Assembly: GCA_030429345.1 (NCBI GenBank)
Contig: JAUIFJ010000018.1
Location: 1 to 64,000 of the forward strand
Source: a bacterium
Lineage (GTDB): Bacteria > CAIWAD01
Direction of reading: 5' to 3'
Length of the DNA stretch: 64,000 nucleotides
This document shows, piece by piece, positions 28,177 to 38,327 of this stretch. A program made the translations under genes and the position numbers. Positions within the stretch are counted from its first letter, which is position 1. Each line of letters starts with the position of its first letter. The notes under the pieces are model-generated. The model saw nothing but the letters and a program-made list of their open reading frames with translations. It was not told where the DNA came from and made no database searches.

Positions 28177-29474
28177 AAGCGATCTGGCTCCTGGCCTGCA
28201 AGGACTGGCGACTGCTCCTGAGGGATCGCGGCGCGCTCTTCTCGATGCTCTTCTTCCCCCTGCTCTACGCCAGTTTCTTCGGCCTGATCTTTTCCGGAGG
28301 CGGCTCCGGCGACCGCGCCATTTCCCTGGTCCTGGTCGACGAGGATTCCAGCAAGGCCTCGCGCGCCTTTGTCGCCGACCTGCAGGCCCACAAGAGCCTG
28401 AGGATCAGCGAGGCCGGGCTGGAAGAGGCGCGCGACCTGGTGCGCCTGGGCAAGCGCCAGGCCTGGCTGCGGCTCCCCCCGGGCTATGGCGAAGCAGGCG
28501 ATCGCCTCTTCTTCGGCGATCCTCCGCGCGCCGAGCTGGGAGTCGACCCCAGCCGCAAGGCCGAAGCGGGCATGCTCGAAGGCCTGCTGCAGATGATCGC
28601 CGCCCAGCGCTTCAACCAGGTCTTCTCCGGCGGCGAGGACTCCCGCCAGATCCTGGCGAAGACGCGGGACTGGCTGCGCGAGGACAACGGCGGGCAGGTC
28701 CCCTCCTTCCTGCGCCACCTGGACCAGTTCTACGGCACCCTGGACAGCCTCTACGAAAGCCAGGAAGAACAGGGCCTCAGCGCGGAAGCAGATAGCCTGC
28801 AGGCGACGGAAAGCGGCTTTGGCGGCTTCCAGCCGATCGTGCTCGAACGGCAGGAAGTGGTCGTGCGACGGCAGGGCCCCACGAGCAGCTTCGCGGTCAG
28901 TTTTCCCCAGGGCATCGTCTGGGCCCTGATCGGCTGCGCCGCCAGTTTCGGCCTGAGCCTGATTTCCGAACGCCGCAAGGGCACCCTGGATCGCCTGAGG
29001 CTGGCCGCTGTCCGCGAGCGGGATCTGCTGGCCTCGCGAACCCTGGCCTGCATGGGCGTCATGCTGGGCGTCTGCCTGCTGCTTTTCGGTTTTGCCGTGC
29101 TCGTCTTCGGCCTGCGGCCGTCCAGCTGGCCGCTGCTTTTTACCGCCAGCCTCGCTTCAAGCTGGTGTTTCACCGGCATCATGCTCAGTTTCAGCGCCTT
29201 CGGCAAAAGCGAGCAGGCGGCTTCGGGCATCGGCTGGGGCCTGCTCAGCCTGCTGGCTATGCTGGGCGGAGGCATGATTCCGCTGATCTTCATGCCCGGC
29301 TGGATGCGCTCCCTGAGCATGATCAGTCCCGTGCGCTGGGTGGTGGTTTCCCTGGAAGGCGCCCTGTGGCGCAATTTCGCCCCCGGCGAGATGCTGCCCG
29401 CCCTGCTGGTCCTCTTCGGCAGCGGCATCCTCTTCTTCCTGCTGGGCCTGTATACTTCCCGGCGTTCGGCGTGA
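28173..29474 (+). CDS. ABC-2 type transporter permease
   Basis: Multi-TM C-terminus with MLGGGMIPLIFMPGWM; overlaps the ATPase gene by 4 bp. Confidence 0.88.
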   Translation: MKAIWLLACKDWRLLLRDRGALFSMLFFPLLYASFFGLIFSGGGSGDRAISLVLVDEDSSKASRAFVADLQAHKSLRISEAGLEEARDLVRLGKRQAWLRLPPGYGEAGDRLFFGDPPRAELGVDPSRKAEAGMLEGLLQMIAAQRFNQVFSGGEDSRQILAKTRDWLREDNGGQVPSFLRHLDQFYGTLDSLYESQEEQGLSAEADSLQATESGFGGFQPIVLERQEVVVRRQGPTSSFAVSFPQGIVWALIGCAASFGLSLISERRKGTLDRLRLAAVRERDLLASRTLACMGVMLGVCLLLFGFAVLVFGLRPSSWPLLFTASLASSWCFTGIMLSFSAFGKSEQAASGIGWGLLSLLAMLGGGMIPLIFMPGWMRSLSMISPVRWVVVSLEGALWRNFAPGEMLPALLVLFGSGILFFLLGLYTSRRSA

Positions 29475-30985
29475 TCCATTGGCGCGAAGCGGCAGGGCGC
29501 GACAGCCGGCTGGCCGTGCTGGCGAGAGGGCTGCTCCTGCTCTTCCTGCTCTCGGCCTGCGAGAGCTCTACTCCGGAACAGAGGAACAGCCACTTCTTCA
29601 GGGACCTTCCCGAAATCCGCGAACGGGGCAGACTCGTCGCCCTGACCGGCTTCGGCGCCACGCACTACTTCCTCTACAAGGGCCGTCCGCGCGGCTACGA
29701 CTACGAGCTGCTGAGCCGGCTCGGGGATTCGCTGGGGCTGCCGGTCGAGATCCGCGTGATCCGCGACCAGAACGCGCTGATCGACAGCCTTCTCAGCGGG
29801 GCCGGAGACCTGATCGCCGGCAGCCTGACCCGCACCCGCGAACGGGCGCGAAAGGTCGACTTCTGCCTGTATCACGACACCGTCGTCCAGGTCCTGGTGC
29901 AGCGCAAGCCGGAGAACTGGCGCAAGATGAAGCGCCACGCCATCGAGGACAGCCTGGTGCGCAACGTGGTCGACCTGGCGGGCAAGCAGGTCCACGTGAG
30001 ACGCGGCAGCAGCTATTACCACAGGCTGGAGAACCTGGCCGACGAGATCGGCGGCGAGATCCACCTGGTCGAGGTCAGCGGGGAGACGCGCACGGAGGAG
30101 CTGATCCGCCGCGTGGCGGAAGGGGAGATCGAGTATACGGTCGCCGACGAGCCCATCGCCCGCCTGGCCCGCAGCCGCTGGCCAGGCATCGACAGCAAGA
30201 CGAAGGTCAGCTTTCCCCAGCGCCTGGCCTGGGCCGTGAGACCGGATCACGACAGCCTGCGCCTCGCGATCGACGACTGGCTGGAGAAGCTCAAGCGGAC
30301 TCCGGACTTCAATGTGATCCGCCGGCGCTATTTCGACAACAATCCGGCCTTCCGTCGCTGGGTCCGCAGTCCCTACTCCAGCCTCAGCGGAGGCGGGATC
30401 AGCGAGTACGACAGCCTGCTGCAGCTGCACGGCGAGCGCCTGGACTGGGACTGGCGCCTGCTGGCCTCGCAGGTCTACCAGGAAAGCCGCTTCGATCCGC
30501 GGGCGCGCAGCTGGGCCGGAGCTCGAGGTCTGATGCAGCTCCTGCCGGAGACGGCCCTGGCCCACGGGGCCGAGAATCCCTACGACCCGGGACAGAACCT
30601 GGCCGCCGGGACCGACTACCTGCTCTGGCTGCAGAGGCAATGGGATCACATCGAGGATCCGCTGATCCGCCGGCAGTTCGTGCTCGCCTCCTACAACGTG
30701 GGACTGGGGCACGTGCACGACGCCCAGCGCCTGGCCGCGGCGGCGGATCTGGACAGCCTGCTGTGGGACGAACACGTGGCGACGCAGATGCTCCGCCTGG
30801 AGGACCCGGCCGTCTACAACCGGGAAGAGATCCTCTACGGCTACTGCCGGGGAAGCGAACCGGTCAACTATGTGCGCGACATCCTCGACCGCTACATCCA
30901 CTACGTGATCCTGATGCTCGAGGAAGAAGAGGCGCCCGCCGACTCTCTGGACACGGATGTACCGGAAGAGGATCCACGAGGTTGA
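29471..30985 (+). CDS. Lytic transglycosylase F-like (periplasmic binding domain plus SLT)
   Basis: Lipobox LLSAC; substrate-binding-like domain; SLT motif QVYQESRFDPRARSWAGARGLMQLLPETA. Confidence 0.85.
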   Translation: MIHWREAAGRDSRLAVLARGLLLLFLLSACESSTPEQRNSHFFRDLPEIRERGRLVALTGFGATHYFLYKGRPRGYDYELLSRLGDSLGLPVEIRVIRDQNALIDSLLSGAGDLIAGSLTRTRERARKVDFCLYHDTVVQVLVQRKPENWRKMKRHAIEDSLVRNVVDLAGKQVHVRRGSSYYHRLENLADEIGGEIHLVEVSGETRTEELIRRVAEGEIEYTVADEPIARLARSRWPGIDSKTKVSFPQRLAWAVRPDHDSLRLAIDDWLEKLKRTPDFNVIRRRYFDNNPAFRRWVRSPYSSLSGGGISEYDSLLQLHGERLDWDWRLLASQVYQESRFDPRARSWAGARGLMQLLPETALAHGAENPYDPGQNLAAGTDYLLWLQRQWDHIEDPLIRRQFVLASYNVGLGHVHDAQRLAAAADLDSLLWDEHVATQMLRLEDPAVYNREEILYGYCRGSEPVNYVRDILDRYIHYVILMLEEEEAPADSLDTDVPEEDPRG

Positions 30986-31334
30986 GGGGGCTGCAGGCTT
31001 GCGCCTGCAGCAAGGGGCGTGTGTGCGCTTCGCGCCCTGGGTATGTTGGCCGTTCAGGATGGAAGAACAAGGGCCGAACGGTGTGGCGAACTACACTATT
31101 CCGGTTCTCGATGCAGGCGGCTCGCCTCAATTCAGGCCGCGCAGCGGACTCACACCCCTTGCTGCAGGCGCAAGCCTGCAGCCCACGGAAAAATTCGGCC
31201 ATTCAGAATGAGTAAACAATAGCCTATCTATTGGGCGTACTACACTATTCCGGTTCTCGATGCAGTCGGCTCGCCACATTTCAGGCCGCGCAGCGGACTC
31301 ATCCCCCTTGCTGCAGGCGCAAGCCTGCAGCCCC
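30986..31334. repeat. Intergenic palindromic repeat cluster (three CTGCAGGC hairpins, 149-bp period)
   Basis: CTGCAGGCTTGCGCCTGCAG 30991-31010; CTGCAGGCGCAAGCCTGCAG at 31162-31181 and 31311-31330; direct repeats 31090-31185 and 31239-31334. Confidence 0.85.
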
Positions 31335-31341
31335 GAAAAGA

Positions 31342-31878
31342 CTACTCCACCCTCCGCGCATAGTGGATGTGCCACAACAGCTTCCACTGCTCCTGCCCTT
31401 CCTTGCGGCCTTCCCAGTACCAGTTCAGTGAATCGGGAGTGATGTCCGCGAAGCGCATGCGGCTGTGGCGCAGGGTATCCTGGCGCATCACGCTGCGTTC
31501 CAGGACCATCTGGCCATCCTCGCGCAGGCCGCCGCGGAAGTCGAGGTAGGAACCGTTGTTGTCGACCCAGGTCTGCTTCCAGACCTGTTCCTGCGGCACC
31601 CAGACCGACCAGCTGCGCCCCAGGAAGCCGGAAGCGCCCTGGGCGTCGAACTGGCGGAAGTCCTCCTGGATCACGCAGTCCCCGTAGACCCGGGAGATCG
31701 TGTTGCGTCCCTGGCCGCCCTGCCAGCTCAGGTCCCAGTCTCCGAGCCAGAAATCGAACTGGCGGAACTCCGGCTCGGCGCAGGGCGGCGCTCCCTGCTG
31801 CGCGGCCAGGGATCCCGCACAGGCCAGCAGCCCGGCCAGCACCCAGGGCAGGGCTGCGCGTGGCGCGCCATCAGGCAT
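31342..31878 (-). CDS. Secreted DUF1579-like protein
   Basis: Signal peptide and FDFWLGDWDLSWQGG...NTISRVYGDCVIQEDF. Confidence 0.65.
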   Translation of the reverse strand: MPDGAPRAALPWVLAGLLACAGSLAAQQGAPPCAEPEFRQFDFWLGDWDLSWQGGQGRNTISRVYGDCVIQEDFRQFDAQGASGFLGRSWSVWVPQEQVWKQTWVDNNGSYLDFRGGLREDGQMVLERSVMRQDTLRHSRMRFADITPDSLNWYWEGRKEGQEQWKLLWHIHYARRVE

Positions 31879-33271
31879 GGATCGGCCTCTTGTCGGTGGC
31901 GGCGAGCGCGGCCTCCTTGACGGCCTCGGTGAATGTGGGGTGAGCGTGAGACATGCGCGCCAGGTCTTCCGCGCTGGCCTTGTACTCCAGGGCGACCACG
32001 CCCTCGATGATCATGTCGGCCACGCGGGCGCCCAGCATGTGCACACCGAGGATCTCGTCCGTCTCCTGGTCCGCCAGCACCTTGACGAAACCGTCCATCT
32101 CGCCGGCGGCGCGGGCGCGGCCCAGGGCGCGGTAGGCGAACTGCCCGCTCTTGTAGGCGCGCTTCTCTTCCTTGAGCTCCTCTTCCGTGTAGCCTACGCC
32201 CGCTACTTCGGGCCAGGTGTAGACGACGCCCGGAATGGCGCGGTAGTTCAGGTGCGGCTTCTGTCCGGCAATGCGCTCGGCAACCGCCGTGCCCTCCTCT
32301 TCGGCCTTGTGCGCCAGCATGGCTCCGCCGACCACGTCACCGATGGCCCAGATGCCCTTCGTGGTCGTCTGCAGGTCTCCGTCCACGGGAATAAATCCCC
32401 GCTTGTCGGGCTGGATGCCCGCGTTCTCCAGGCCCAGGCTGTCCGTGAAGGGCGAGCGCCCCACGCTGACCAGGCAGTAGTCGCCCTTGAACTCGACCGC
32501 TTCGCCCTTCTTGTTTTCCGCCTTGACGCTGACCTTGCGTCCCGTGTTACGGACCTCGGTGACCTTGTGCGACAGATGGAACTCCATGCCCTGCTTCTTC
32601 AGCACGCGCTGCAGCTCCTTGCCCAGGGACCGGTCCATGGTCGGAATCAGGGCATCCATGTACTCGACGACCTTGACCTGCGTGCCCAGGCGGGCGTATA
32701 CGCTGCCCAGCTCGAGGCCGATCACGCCGCCGCCGATCACCACCATCTCCTTGGGGATTTTCGGGAACTTCAGTGCTTCCGTCGAACTGACGATGCGTTT
32801 GCCGTCGAAGGCGGCGAAGGGCAGGGCCGTCGGCTTGGAGCCCGTGGCGATGATCGTGTGCTTCGTTTCCAGCTTGTGGATCGTGCCCTTCTCTTCCTTG
32901 ACCTGGATCGTGTTGGCGTCCAGGAAGCTGCCGATGCCCTGGTGGGTCTCGATCTTGTTCTTCTTCATCAGGAACTCGAGGCCGTTGCATGTATCACGCA
33001 CGACCTGGTCCTTGCGGCCCTTCATCTTCTCCCAGTCGATGGAGAGATCGCCGACCTGCACGCCGAAGTCCGCCATGTGCTTGCTGGCGTTCTCGTAGTG
33101 CTCGCTGGCGTCCAGCAGGGCCTTGGAGGGAATGCAGCCCACGTTGAGACAGGTCCCGCCGAAGGTCGGGTACTTCTCGACCAGGGCCGTCTTCAGTCCC
33201 AGCTGAGCGCAGCGGATCGCCGCCACATACCCGCCCGGCCCGCTTCCGATCACCACCACATCGTAACTCAT
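31871..33271 (-). CDS. lpd: Dihydrolipoyl dehydrogenase
   Basis: VVVIGSGPGGYVAAIRCAQLG, FGGTCLNVGCIPSKALL, C-terminal MSHAHPTFTEAVKEAAL. Confidence 0.95.
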   Translation of the reverse strand: MSYDVVVIGSGPGGYVAAIRCAQLGLKTALVEKYPTFGGTCLNVGCIPSKALLDASEHYENASKHMADFGVQVGDLSIDWEKMKGRKDQVVRDTCNGLEFLMKKNKIETHQGIGSFLDANTIQVKEEKGTIHKLETKHTIIATGSKPTALPFAAFDGKRIVSSTEALKFPKIPKEMVVIGGGVIGLELGSVYARLGTQVKVVEYMDALIPTMDRSLGKELQRVLKKQGMEFHLSHKVTEVRNTGRKVSVKAENKKGEAVEFKGDYCLVSVGRSPFTDSLGLENAGIQPDKRGFIPVDGDLQTTTKGIWAIGDVVGGAMLAHKAEEEGTAVAERIAGQKPHLNYRAIPGVVYTWPEVAGVGYTEEELKEEKRAYKSGQFAYRALGRARAAGEMDGFVKVLADQETDEILGVHMLGARVADMIIEGVVALEYKASAEDLARMSHAHPTFTEAVKEAALAATDKRPIHA

Positions 33272-33305
33272 GTATCCTCCCGGAATGGGTTGAATTCAAA
33301 CAATC

Positions 33306-33450
33306 GGAAAGAGAAGAATTCGCACGGAGAACACAGAGGAAACGGAGATCACAGGGAAGGCCAGTTCGATCTGTGGATTCCTCGCCAAGCCTCTATTCTC
33401 TTCTCCGCGTTCTCTGTCTACTCCGTGCTCTCCGTGCCAGCTCTTCACAC
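33306..33450. repeat. Intergenic inverted repeat, GCACGGAGARCAC family
   Basis: gaattcgcacggagaacacagagg...ctccgtgctctccgtgccagctcttc between lpd and sucB. Confidence 0.7.
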
Positions 33451-34695
33451 CATCAACAGCATGCGCATCGGGTCTTCGAGGCGCTCCTTGACCTTGACCA
33501 GGAAGGTCACCGATTCGCGGCCGTCGATCAGGCGGTGGTCGTAGCTCAGGGTGAGATACATCATTGGACGGATCTCGACCCGGCCCTCGATGGCCACCGG
33601 CCGCTCGACAATGTTGTGCATACCCAGAATGCCGCACTGCGGCGGGTTGAGGATCGGCGTCGACATCATCGACCCGAAGACTCCACCGTTCGAAATGGTG
33701 AAGGTGCCGCCGCTCATCTCGTCCATGCTCAGGCGGTTGTTGCGCGCCTTCTCGGCCAGCGAGCGGATCTCGGCCTCGATCTGCCAGAGGCTCATCGACT
33801 GGGCATCGCGCACCACCGGCACGACCAGGCCCTTCGGCGCGCTGACGGCAATGCCGATGTCGCAGTAGTCGTGATACAGGATCTCCTCGCCGTCGATGGC
33901 GGCGTTGACCGCCGGGACCTCCGCCAGGGCCAGGGTCACGGCCTTGGTGAAGAAGGACATGAAGCCCAGCCCGACATCGTGGGTCTCCTTGAAGGTCTCC
34001 TTGTACTTGCGGCGCAGGTCGAGAATGGCGCTCATGTCCACCTCGTTGAAGGTACTGAGCATGGCGGTCTGGTTCTTGACCGCCACCAGGCGCTGGCTCA
34101 GCTTCTGGCGCAGGCGCGACATCTTCTCCCGCCGCAGGCCGCGTTCCCCCTCCTTCGCCACCGGAGCCGCGGCAGCTTCGGGCCGGGCCTCATTCGTCTC
34201 GACCTTCGAAGCAGGCTTTGCGGGAGCCGCGGCCTGGTGGGCGAGCACGTCCTGTTTCGTGACACGACCGCCGGGTCCGCTGCCCTTGACCTCCTGCACG
34301 GCCAGACCCGCCTCGGCGAGCATCTTCGCCGCCGCGGGACTGGCGACGGAGGCCATGCTCCCTGTGGGCCCGGAGGCTGCGGCAGGCGCTTCTTCCGGCT
34401 GCGGCGCCGGCTCTTCGGCCGCGGCGGCAGGTTCGGCGGCAGCCGCCTCTTCCCCGGCGGCCTCCGTGTCGATGGTGCAGACCACCTCGCCGACGGCCAC
34501 ATCCTCGCCTTCCTGCACCAGGATCTTCAGGCGGCCGGCGGCCTCGGCGGGCACGGCCAGGGTGGCCTTCTCCGATTCGATCTCGAGCAGGTCCTCGTCC
34601 TGGCGGACCTGGGCGCCGTCCTGCTTGAGCCAGGCGGCCACCGTGACCTCGCTGATCGATTCCCCCGGACTGGGGATGCGAACCTCGACTTGCAT
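33445..34695 (-). CDS. sucB: 2-oxoglutarate dehydrogenase E2 (dihydrolipoamide succinyltransferase)
   Basis: Lipoyl domain [20 protein letters not shown], catalytic [20 protein letters not shown]. Confidence 0.93.
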   Translation of the reverse strand: MQVEVRIPSPGESISEVTVAAWLKQDGAQVRQDEDLLEIESEKATLAVPAEAAGRLKILVQEGEDVAVGEVVCTIDTEAAGEEAAAAEPAAAAEEPAPQPEEAPAAASGPTGSMASVASPAAAKMLAEAGLAVQEVKGSGPGGRVTKQDVLAHQAAAPAKPASKVETNEARPEAAAAPVAKEGERGLRREKMSRLRQKLSQRLVAVKNQTAMLSTFNEVDMSAILDLRRKYKETFKETHDVGLGFMSFFTKAVTLALAEVPAVNAAIDGEEILYHDYCDIGIAVSAPKGLVVPVVRDAQSMSLWQIEAEIRSLAEKARNNRLSMDEMSGGTFTISNGGVFGSMMSTPILNPPQCGILGMHNIVERPVAIEGRVEIRPMMYLTLSYDHRLIDGRESVTFLVKVKERLEDPMRMLLMV

Positions 34696-34746
34696 GGGTT
34701 CCCCGTGTTCTCGGACGACGCGCCGCCAGGGGCGGCGCGCACCGTG

Positions 34747-37491
34747 TTACATGAAGGCCAGGTGCAGGATCTCTTCCTGCTCGGCCTCGTGAATCTTGTG
34801 GAAGCCGGTGGCGGTCACGCTGCTTTCGGGCCGCGTGATGCATTCCAGCTTGTGGTCGCGGAACTTGCGCAGCAGGAAGGGCCAGGCGCCCATGTTCTCC
34901 GGCTCCTCCTGGACCCAGATGTGCCTTGCCGCCGCCGGGTAGCGCGCCAGCTCCTTCAGCAGCTGCTTCTGGGGCAGCGGGTAGAGCTGTTCCAGGCGCA
35001 GGATCGCCACGTCGCGCCGCTCCCGCTCGCGCTGCCTGGCGCGCAGTTCGTAATACAGCTTGCCGCTGCAGATCAGCACTCGATCCACCTTGGAGGGCGT
35101 GGCCCAGTCGTCGCCGAGCATCTCATGGAAGCGGGTGCCCTCGCCCAGCTCCTGCAGGTCGCTGACGCACTCCTTGTGGCGCAGGAGGCTCTTGGGGCTC
35201 ATCACCACCAGCGGCTTGCGAAAGCTGCGCTTCAGCTGCCGGCGCAGCAGGTGGAAGAAGTTGGCCGGCGTGCTGATGTTGCACACCTGCATGTTCTCGT
35301 TTCCGCAAAGCTCGAGCATGCGCTCCAGGCGGGCGCTCGAATGGTCCGCGCCCTGGCCCTCGTGGCCGTGCGGCAGGAGCAGCACCAGGCCGCTCATGCG
35401 CAGCCACTTGTTTTCGCCGCTGGCAATGAACTGGTCGAAAATGACCTGGGCCGTATTGGCGAAATCGCCGAACTGGGCCTCCCAGATGCAAAGCCCGTGG
35501 GGCGTGGCAAGGCTGTAGCCGTATTCGAAGCCGAGCACCCCGTACTCGCTCAGCAGGCTGTTGAATATGCGAAAGGCGCCCTGGTGGTCTCCCAGATGCA
35601 CCAGCGGGCGGAACTCCTCCTCGCTTTCGTCCACCTTGAGCACGGCGTGCCGGTGGCTGAAGGTGCCGCGTTCCACATCCTGTCCCGTGAGACGCACGGG
35701 GTGCCCCTCGTCGAGCAGGGTGGCGTAGGCCAGCTGCTCTCCCATCGCCCAATCGATCCGGCCCTCCTCGATCATCTTCATGCGGTCCTGGTAGATGCGG
35801 CGGATCTTGTTGAAGAAGCGCGGCGCCTCGTGCAGCGTGCTGATGCGTTTGCCCAGGTCGCGCAGGTGCCCCAGTTCCACGCCGGTCTCGGGACTGGACT
35901 CGAAGTCCTGGGGAACGGCGCGACGCAGCCCCTGCCAGTCTCCTTTGAGATAATCGTTGAGCGGAGTGCTCGACATGGAGCGCGCCTTTTCCAGGGCCTC
36001 TTCCAGGCGCCTCGCCTCCTGGTTGGCGAGGCTTTCGGGCAGCTCCGGGTCGACGCGCTTTTCGGCGAGCAGCTTGTCGCGGTAGATCTCCAGGGGATTG
36101 GCGTGACGGGCAATGGCCTTGTAGAGCCGCGGCTGGGTGAAGCGCGGTTCGTCGGACTCGTTGTGTCCGTGCTTCCGGTAGCCCAGGATGTCGATGAAGA
36201 CATCCCGCGAGAATTTCTGGCGGAACTCCATTGCCAGTTCCATCACGAAGATCAGCGCCTCGACATCGTCCCCGTTCACATGGAAGACCGGACTCAGGGT
36301 GGTCTTGGCGATGTCGGTGCAGTAGGTGCTGGAACGGCCGTCCAGGTAATTGGTGGTGAAGCCGACCTGGTTGTTGAGCACAACGTGGATCGTGCCGCCG
36401 GTCTGGAAGCCCTTCAGCTGGGACATCTGCAGCACTTCGTAGACCACTCCCTGCCCGGCGACGGCGGCGTCGCCGTGCATCAGGATCGGCACGATGCGCT
36501 GATTGTCGGAGCCGTACTTGCTGTCCATCTTTGCGCGCGTAATGCCGACCGCGACCGGGTCGACGGCCTCCAGGTGGGATGGATTGGTGGCCAGGCTGAG
36601 GTGGACCTTGCGCCCCCCCACCATCAGATCGGAGGAGTGGCCCAGGTGATACTTGACATCGCCGGCGACTTCGTCCTCGTAGCCCTTGCCCTCGAACTCG
36701 GCCAGGATGTCCGCCGTGTCCTTGCCCATGACGTTGGAAAGCACATTCAGCCGGCCGCGATGGGCCGTGCCGATGACGAACTCCTCCACGCCCAGCTCTG
36801 CCCCCTTGCGGATCACCGCGTCAAGAGCCGGCACCAGGTTTTCGACGCCTTCGATCGAGAAGCGCTTCTGCCCGACGAAACGGCGATGGATGAAACGCTC
36901 GAACTGCACCGTGCGCGTCAGCAGGTCCAGGATGTGCAGCTCCTCGTCGGAATCGAAACTGCGCTGGTTGCGGCTGCTCTCGATGCGCTTCTGCAGCCAG
37001 CCGACCGTCTCGGGATCGCGCATGAAAATGTATTCGACGCCGATGGAGCTGCAGTAGGTCTGCTCCATGTGTTCGATGATCGTGCGCAGGGTCACCGGCC
37101 CCAGACCGATGCGATTGCCGGCCTGGAAGACCCGGTCCAGGTCGCTTTCGTCGAGGCCGAAGGCTTCGAGCGTGATCTTGCCGTCATAGTCACGGCGTAC
37201 GCGGACAGGGTTGGTTCGCGTGAATAGATGCCCGCGCTGGCGATAGGCGCCGATCATGTTCGCCACGCGGTTCTCGCGGTCGAAACTGCTGTCGTCTGCC
37301 GGCACTCGAGTGGCTGCCGCAGCCCCGTTGCCGTTCTCCGCCGGATCCTCCCAATGACTGCGGGCGAACTCGAAGCCTTCGAAGAAACGCTGCCAGCTGG
37401 CATCGACGCTGGCGGGATCCTCCTGGTATTGGCGGTAGAGCTGTTCCATGGACGCCGGATCGGCATTCCCCAATGAACTGAAGGCTGTCAT
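34747..37491 (-). CDS. sucA: 2-oxoglutarate dehydrogenase E1
   Basis: MTAFSSLGNADPASMEQLYRQYQEDPASVDASWQRFFEGF, EEFVIGTAHRGRLNVLSNVMGK, SHLEAVDPVAVG. Confidence 0.95.
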   Translation of the reverse strand: MTAFSSLGNADPASMEQLYRQYQEDPASVDASWQRFFEGFEFARSHWEDPAENGNGAAAATRVPADDSSFDRENRVANMIGAYRQRGHLFTRTNPVRVRRDYDGKITLEAFGLDESDLDRVFQAGNRIGLGPVTLRTIIEHMEQTYCSSIGVEYIFMRDPETVGWLQKRIESSRNQRSFDSDEELHILDLLTRTVQFERFIHRRFVGQKRFSIEGVENLVPALDAVIRKGAELGVEEFVIGTAHRGRLNVLSNVMGKDTADILAEFEGKGYEDEVAGDVKYHLGHSSDLMVGGRKVHLSLATNPSHLEAVDPVAVGITRAKMDSKYGSDNQRIVPILMHGDAAVAGQGVVYEVLQMSQLKGFQTGGTIHVVLNNQVGFTTNYLDGRSSTYCTDIAKTTLSPVFHVNGDDVEALIFVMELAMEFRQKFSRDVFIDILGYRKHGHNESDEPRFTQPRLYKAIARHANPLEIYRDKLLAEKRVDPELPESLANQEARRLEEALEKARSMSSTPLNDYLKGDWQGLRRAVPQDFESSPETGVELGHLRDLGKRISTLHEAPRFFNKIRRIYQDRMKMIEEGRIDWAMGEQLAYATLLDEGHPVRLTGQDVERGTFSHRHAVLKVDESEEEFRPLVHLGDHQGAFRIFNSLLSEYGVLGFEYGYSLATPHGLCIWEAQFGDFANTAQVIFDQFIASGENKWLRMSGLVLLLPHGHEGQGADHSSARLERMLELCGNENMQVCNISTPANFFHLLRRQLKRSFRKPLVVMSPKSLLRHKECVSDLQELGEGTRFHEMLGDDWATPSKVDRVLICSGKLYYELRARQRERERRDVAILRLEQLYPLPQKQLLKELARYPAAARHIWVQEEPENMGAWPFLLRKFRDHKLECITRPESSVTATGFHKIHEAEQEEILHLAFM

Positions 37492-37854
37492 GGTGTTTCC
37501 ATTCGGCTGAAGCGGATAGCGCCGTGGGCTCTCAAGGTGGAGGGACTTCCGACGGGAGGGTGGCAGGAATTGTCCCCGGGAAAGGCCGGAAGTGCTGACA
37601 CGGCATTGACCATGCGGGGAGCATCCCCTTGTCTGCTTGCGATCGCTGTGTGGTGGCCCCCTTGCGGCGGCGCGCGCAGCCCGGTGACCTGTCGGGACCC
37701 GGAATCGGCAAATATAAAGATGAAGTTAGCTGCCCGACCACAGCCAGGGGAATAAAAACGCCGGTTTTGGCCGGTTCGACACGCGAAGGGCCAAACTGGC
37801 CAAGCGGTCTGTTGCTGCTGCTGATTCCTACGCAGCAAGGCGGATCAAGCAGGG

Positions 37855-38184
37855 CTACAGGACCCGGGCGCTCCCCGGGTCCACTGTCTCGAAATCCGCG
37901 AAACGCTTCTCGCTGCGAACCTGGCGCAGCAGACGCACCACGGACTGGTGGGCGGGGTGGATCGAGTAGGCCTGCAGGTCCTCCCGGCTGTCAAAGGTGG
38001 AATCCAGGCAGAGCTCGCAACTTTCAGGGTCCGCGGAATCGATGCAGGCCACAAGAAAGGAGCGGATCACGGGAATCTGTTCGGGAAGAGCCTGTAGAGC
38101 CGCCTGGGCAAGCATGCGGTTTTCCTTCCCCGACCGGCCGGCGGCCTGTGGCTTGAATTTCCAGAAGACCAGGTGACGGATCAT
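37855..38184 (-). CDS. Dabb (stress-response A/B barrel) protein
   Basis: MIRHLVFWKFKPQAAGRSGKENRML...ELCLDSTFDSREDLQAYSIHPAHQ. Confidence 0.75.
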   Translation of the reverse strand: MIRHLVFWKFKPQAAGRSGKENRMLAQAALQALPEQIPVIRSFLVACIDSADPESCELCLDSTFDSREDLQAYSIHPAHQSVVRLLRQVRSEKRFADFETVDPGSARVL

Positions 38185-38327
38185 GGGCCCTCCCGCTTCT
38201 GCCTGCAACTCAGGCGGTCTCGTCGTACATTCGAAGGCGGTGAATCGCTGGTTCCGCCATGCTGCGCCGCAAGATGATGCAGCGGGATTATCCCGGCAAG
38301 AAACACACAGAATAGCGATGGATTTCC

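Noticed and set aside
28751-30901. 716-aa - strand ORF
   Set aside because: Antisense to the ABC permease and MltF-like genes, whose protein motifs are clear
30986-31334. CRISPR array
   Set aside because: Repeat units are about 96 bp at 149-bp spacing with inverted orientation; no short repeat/spacer pattern and no cas genes
33373-37227. 1284-aa + strand ORF
   Set aside because: Antisense shadow of sucB/sucA in GC-rich DNA; no recognisable domain, low-complexity His/Gln/Leu-rich composition
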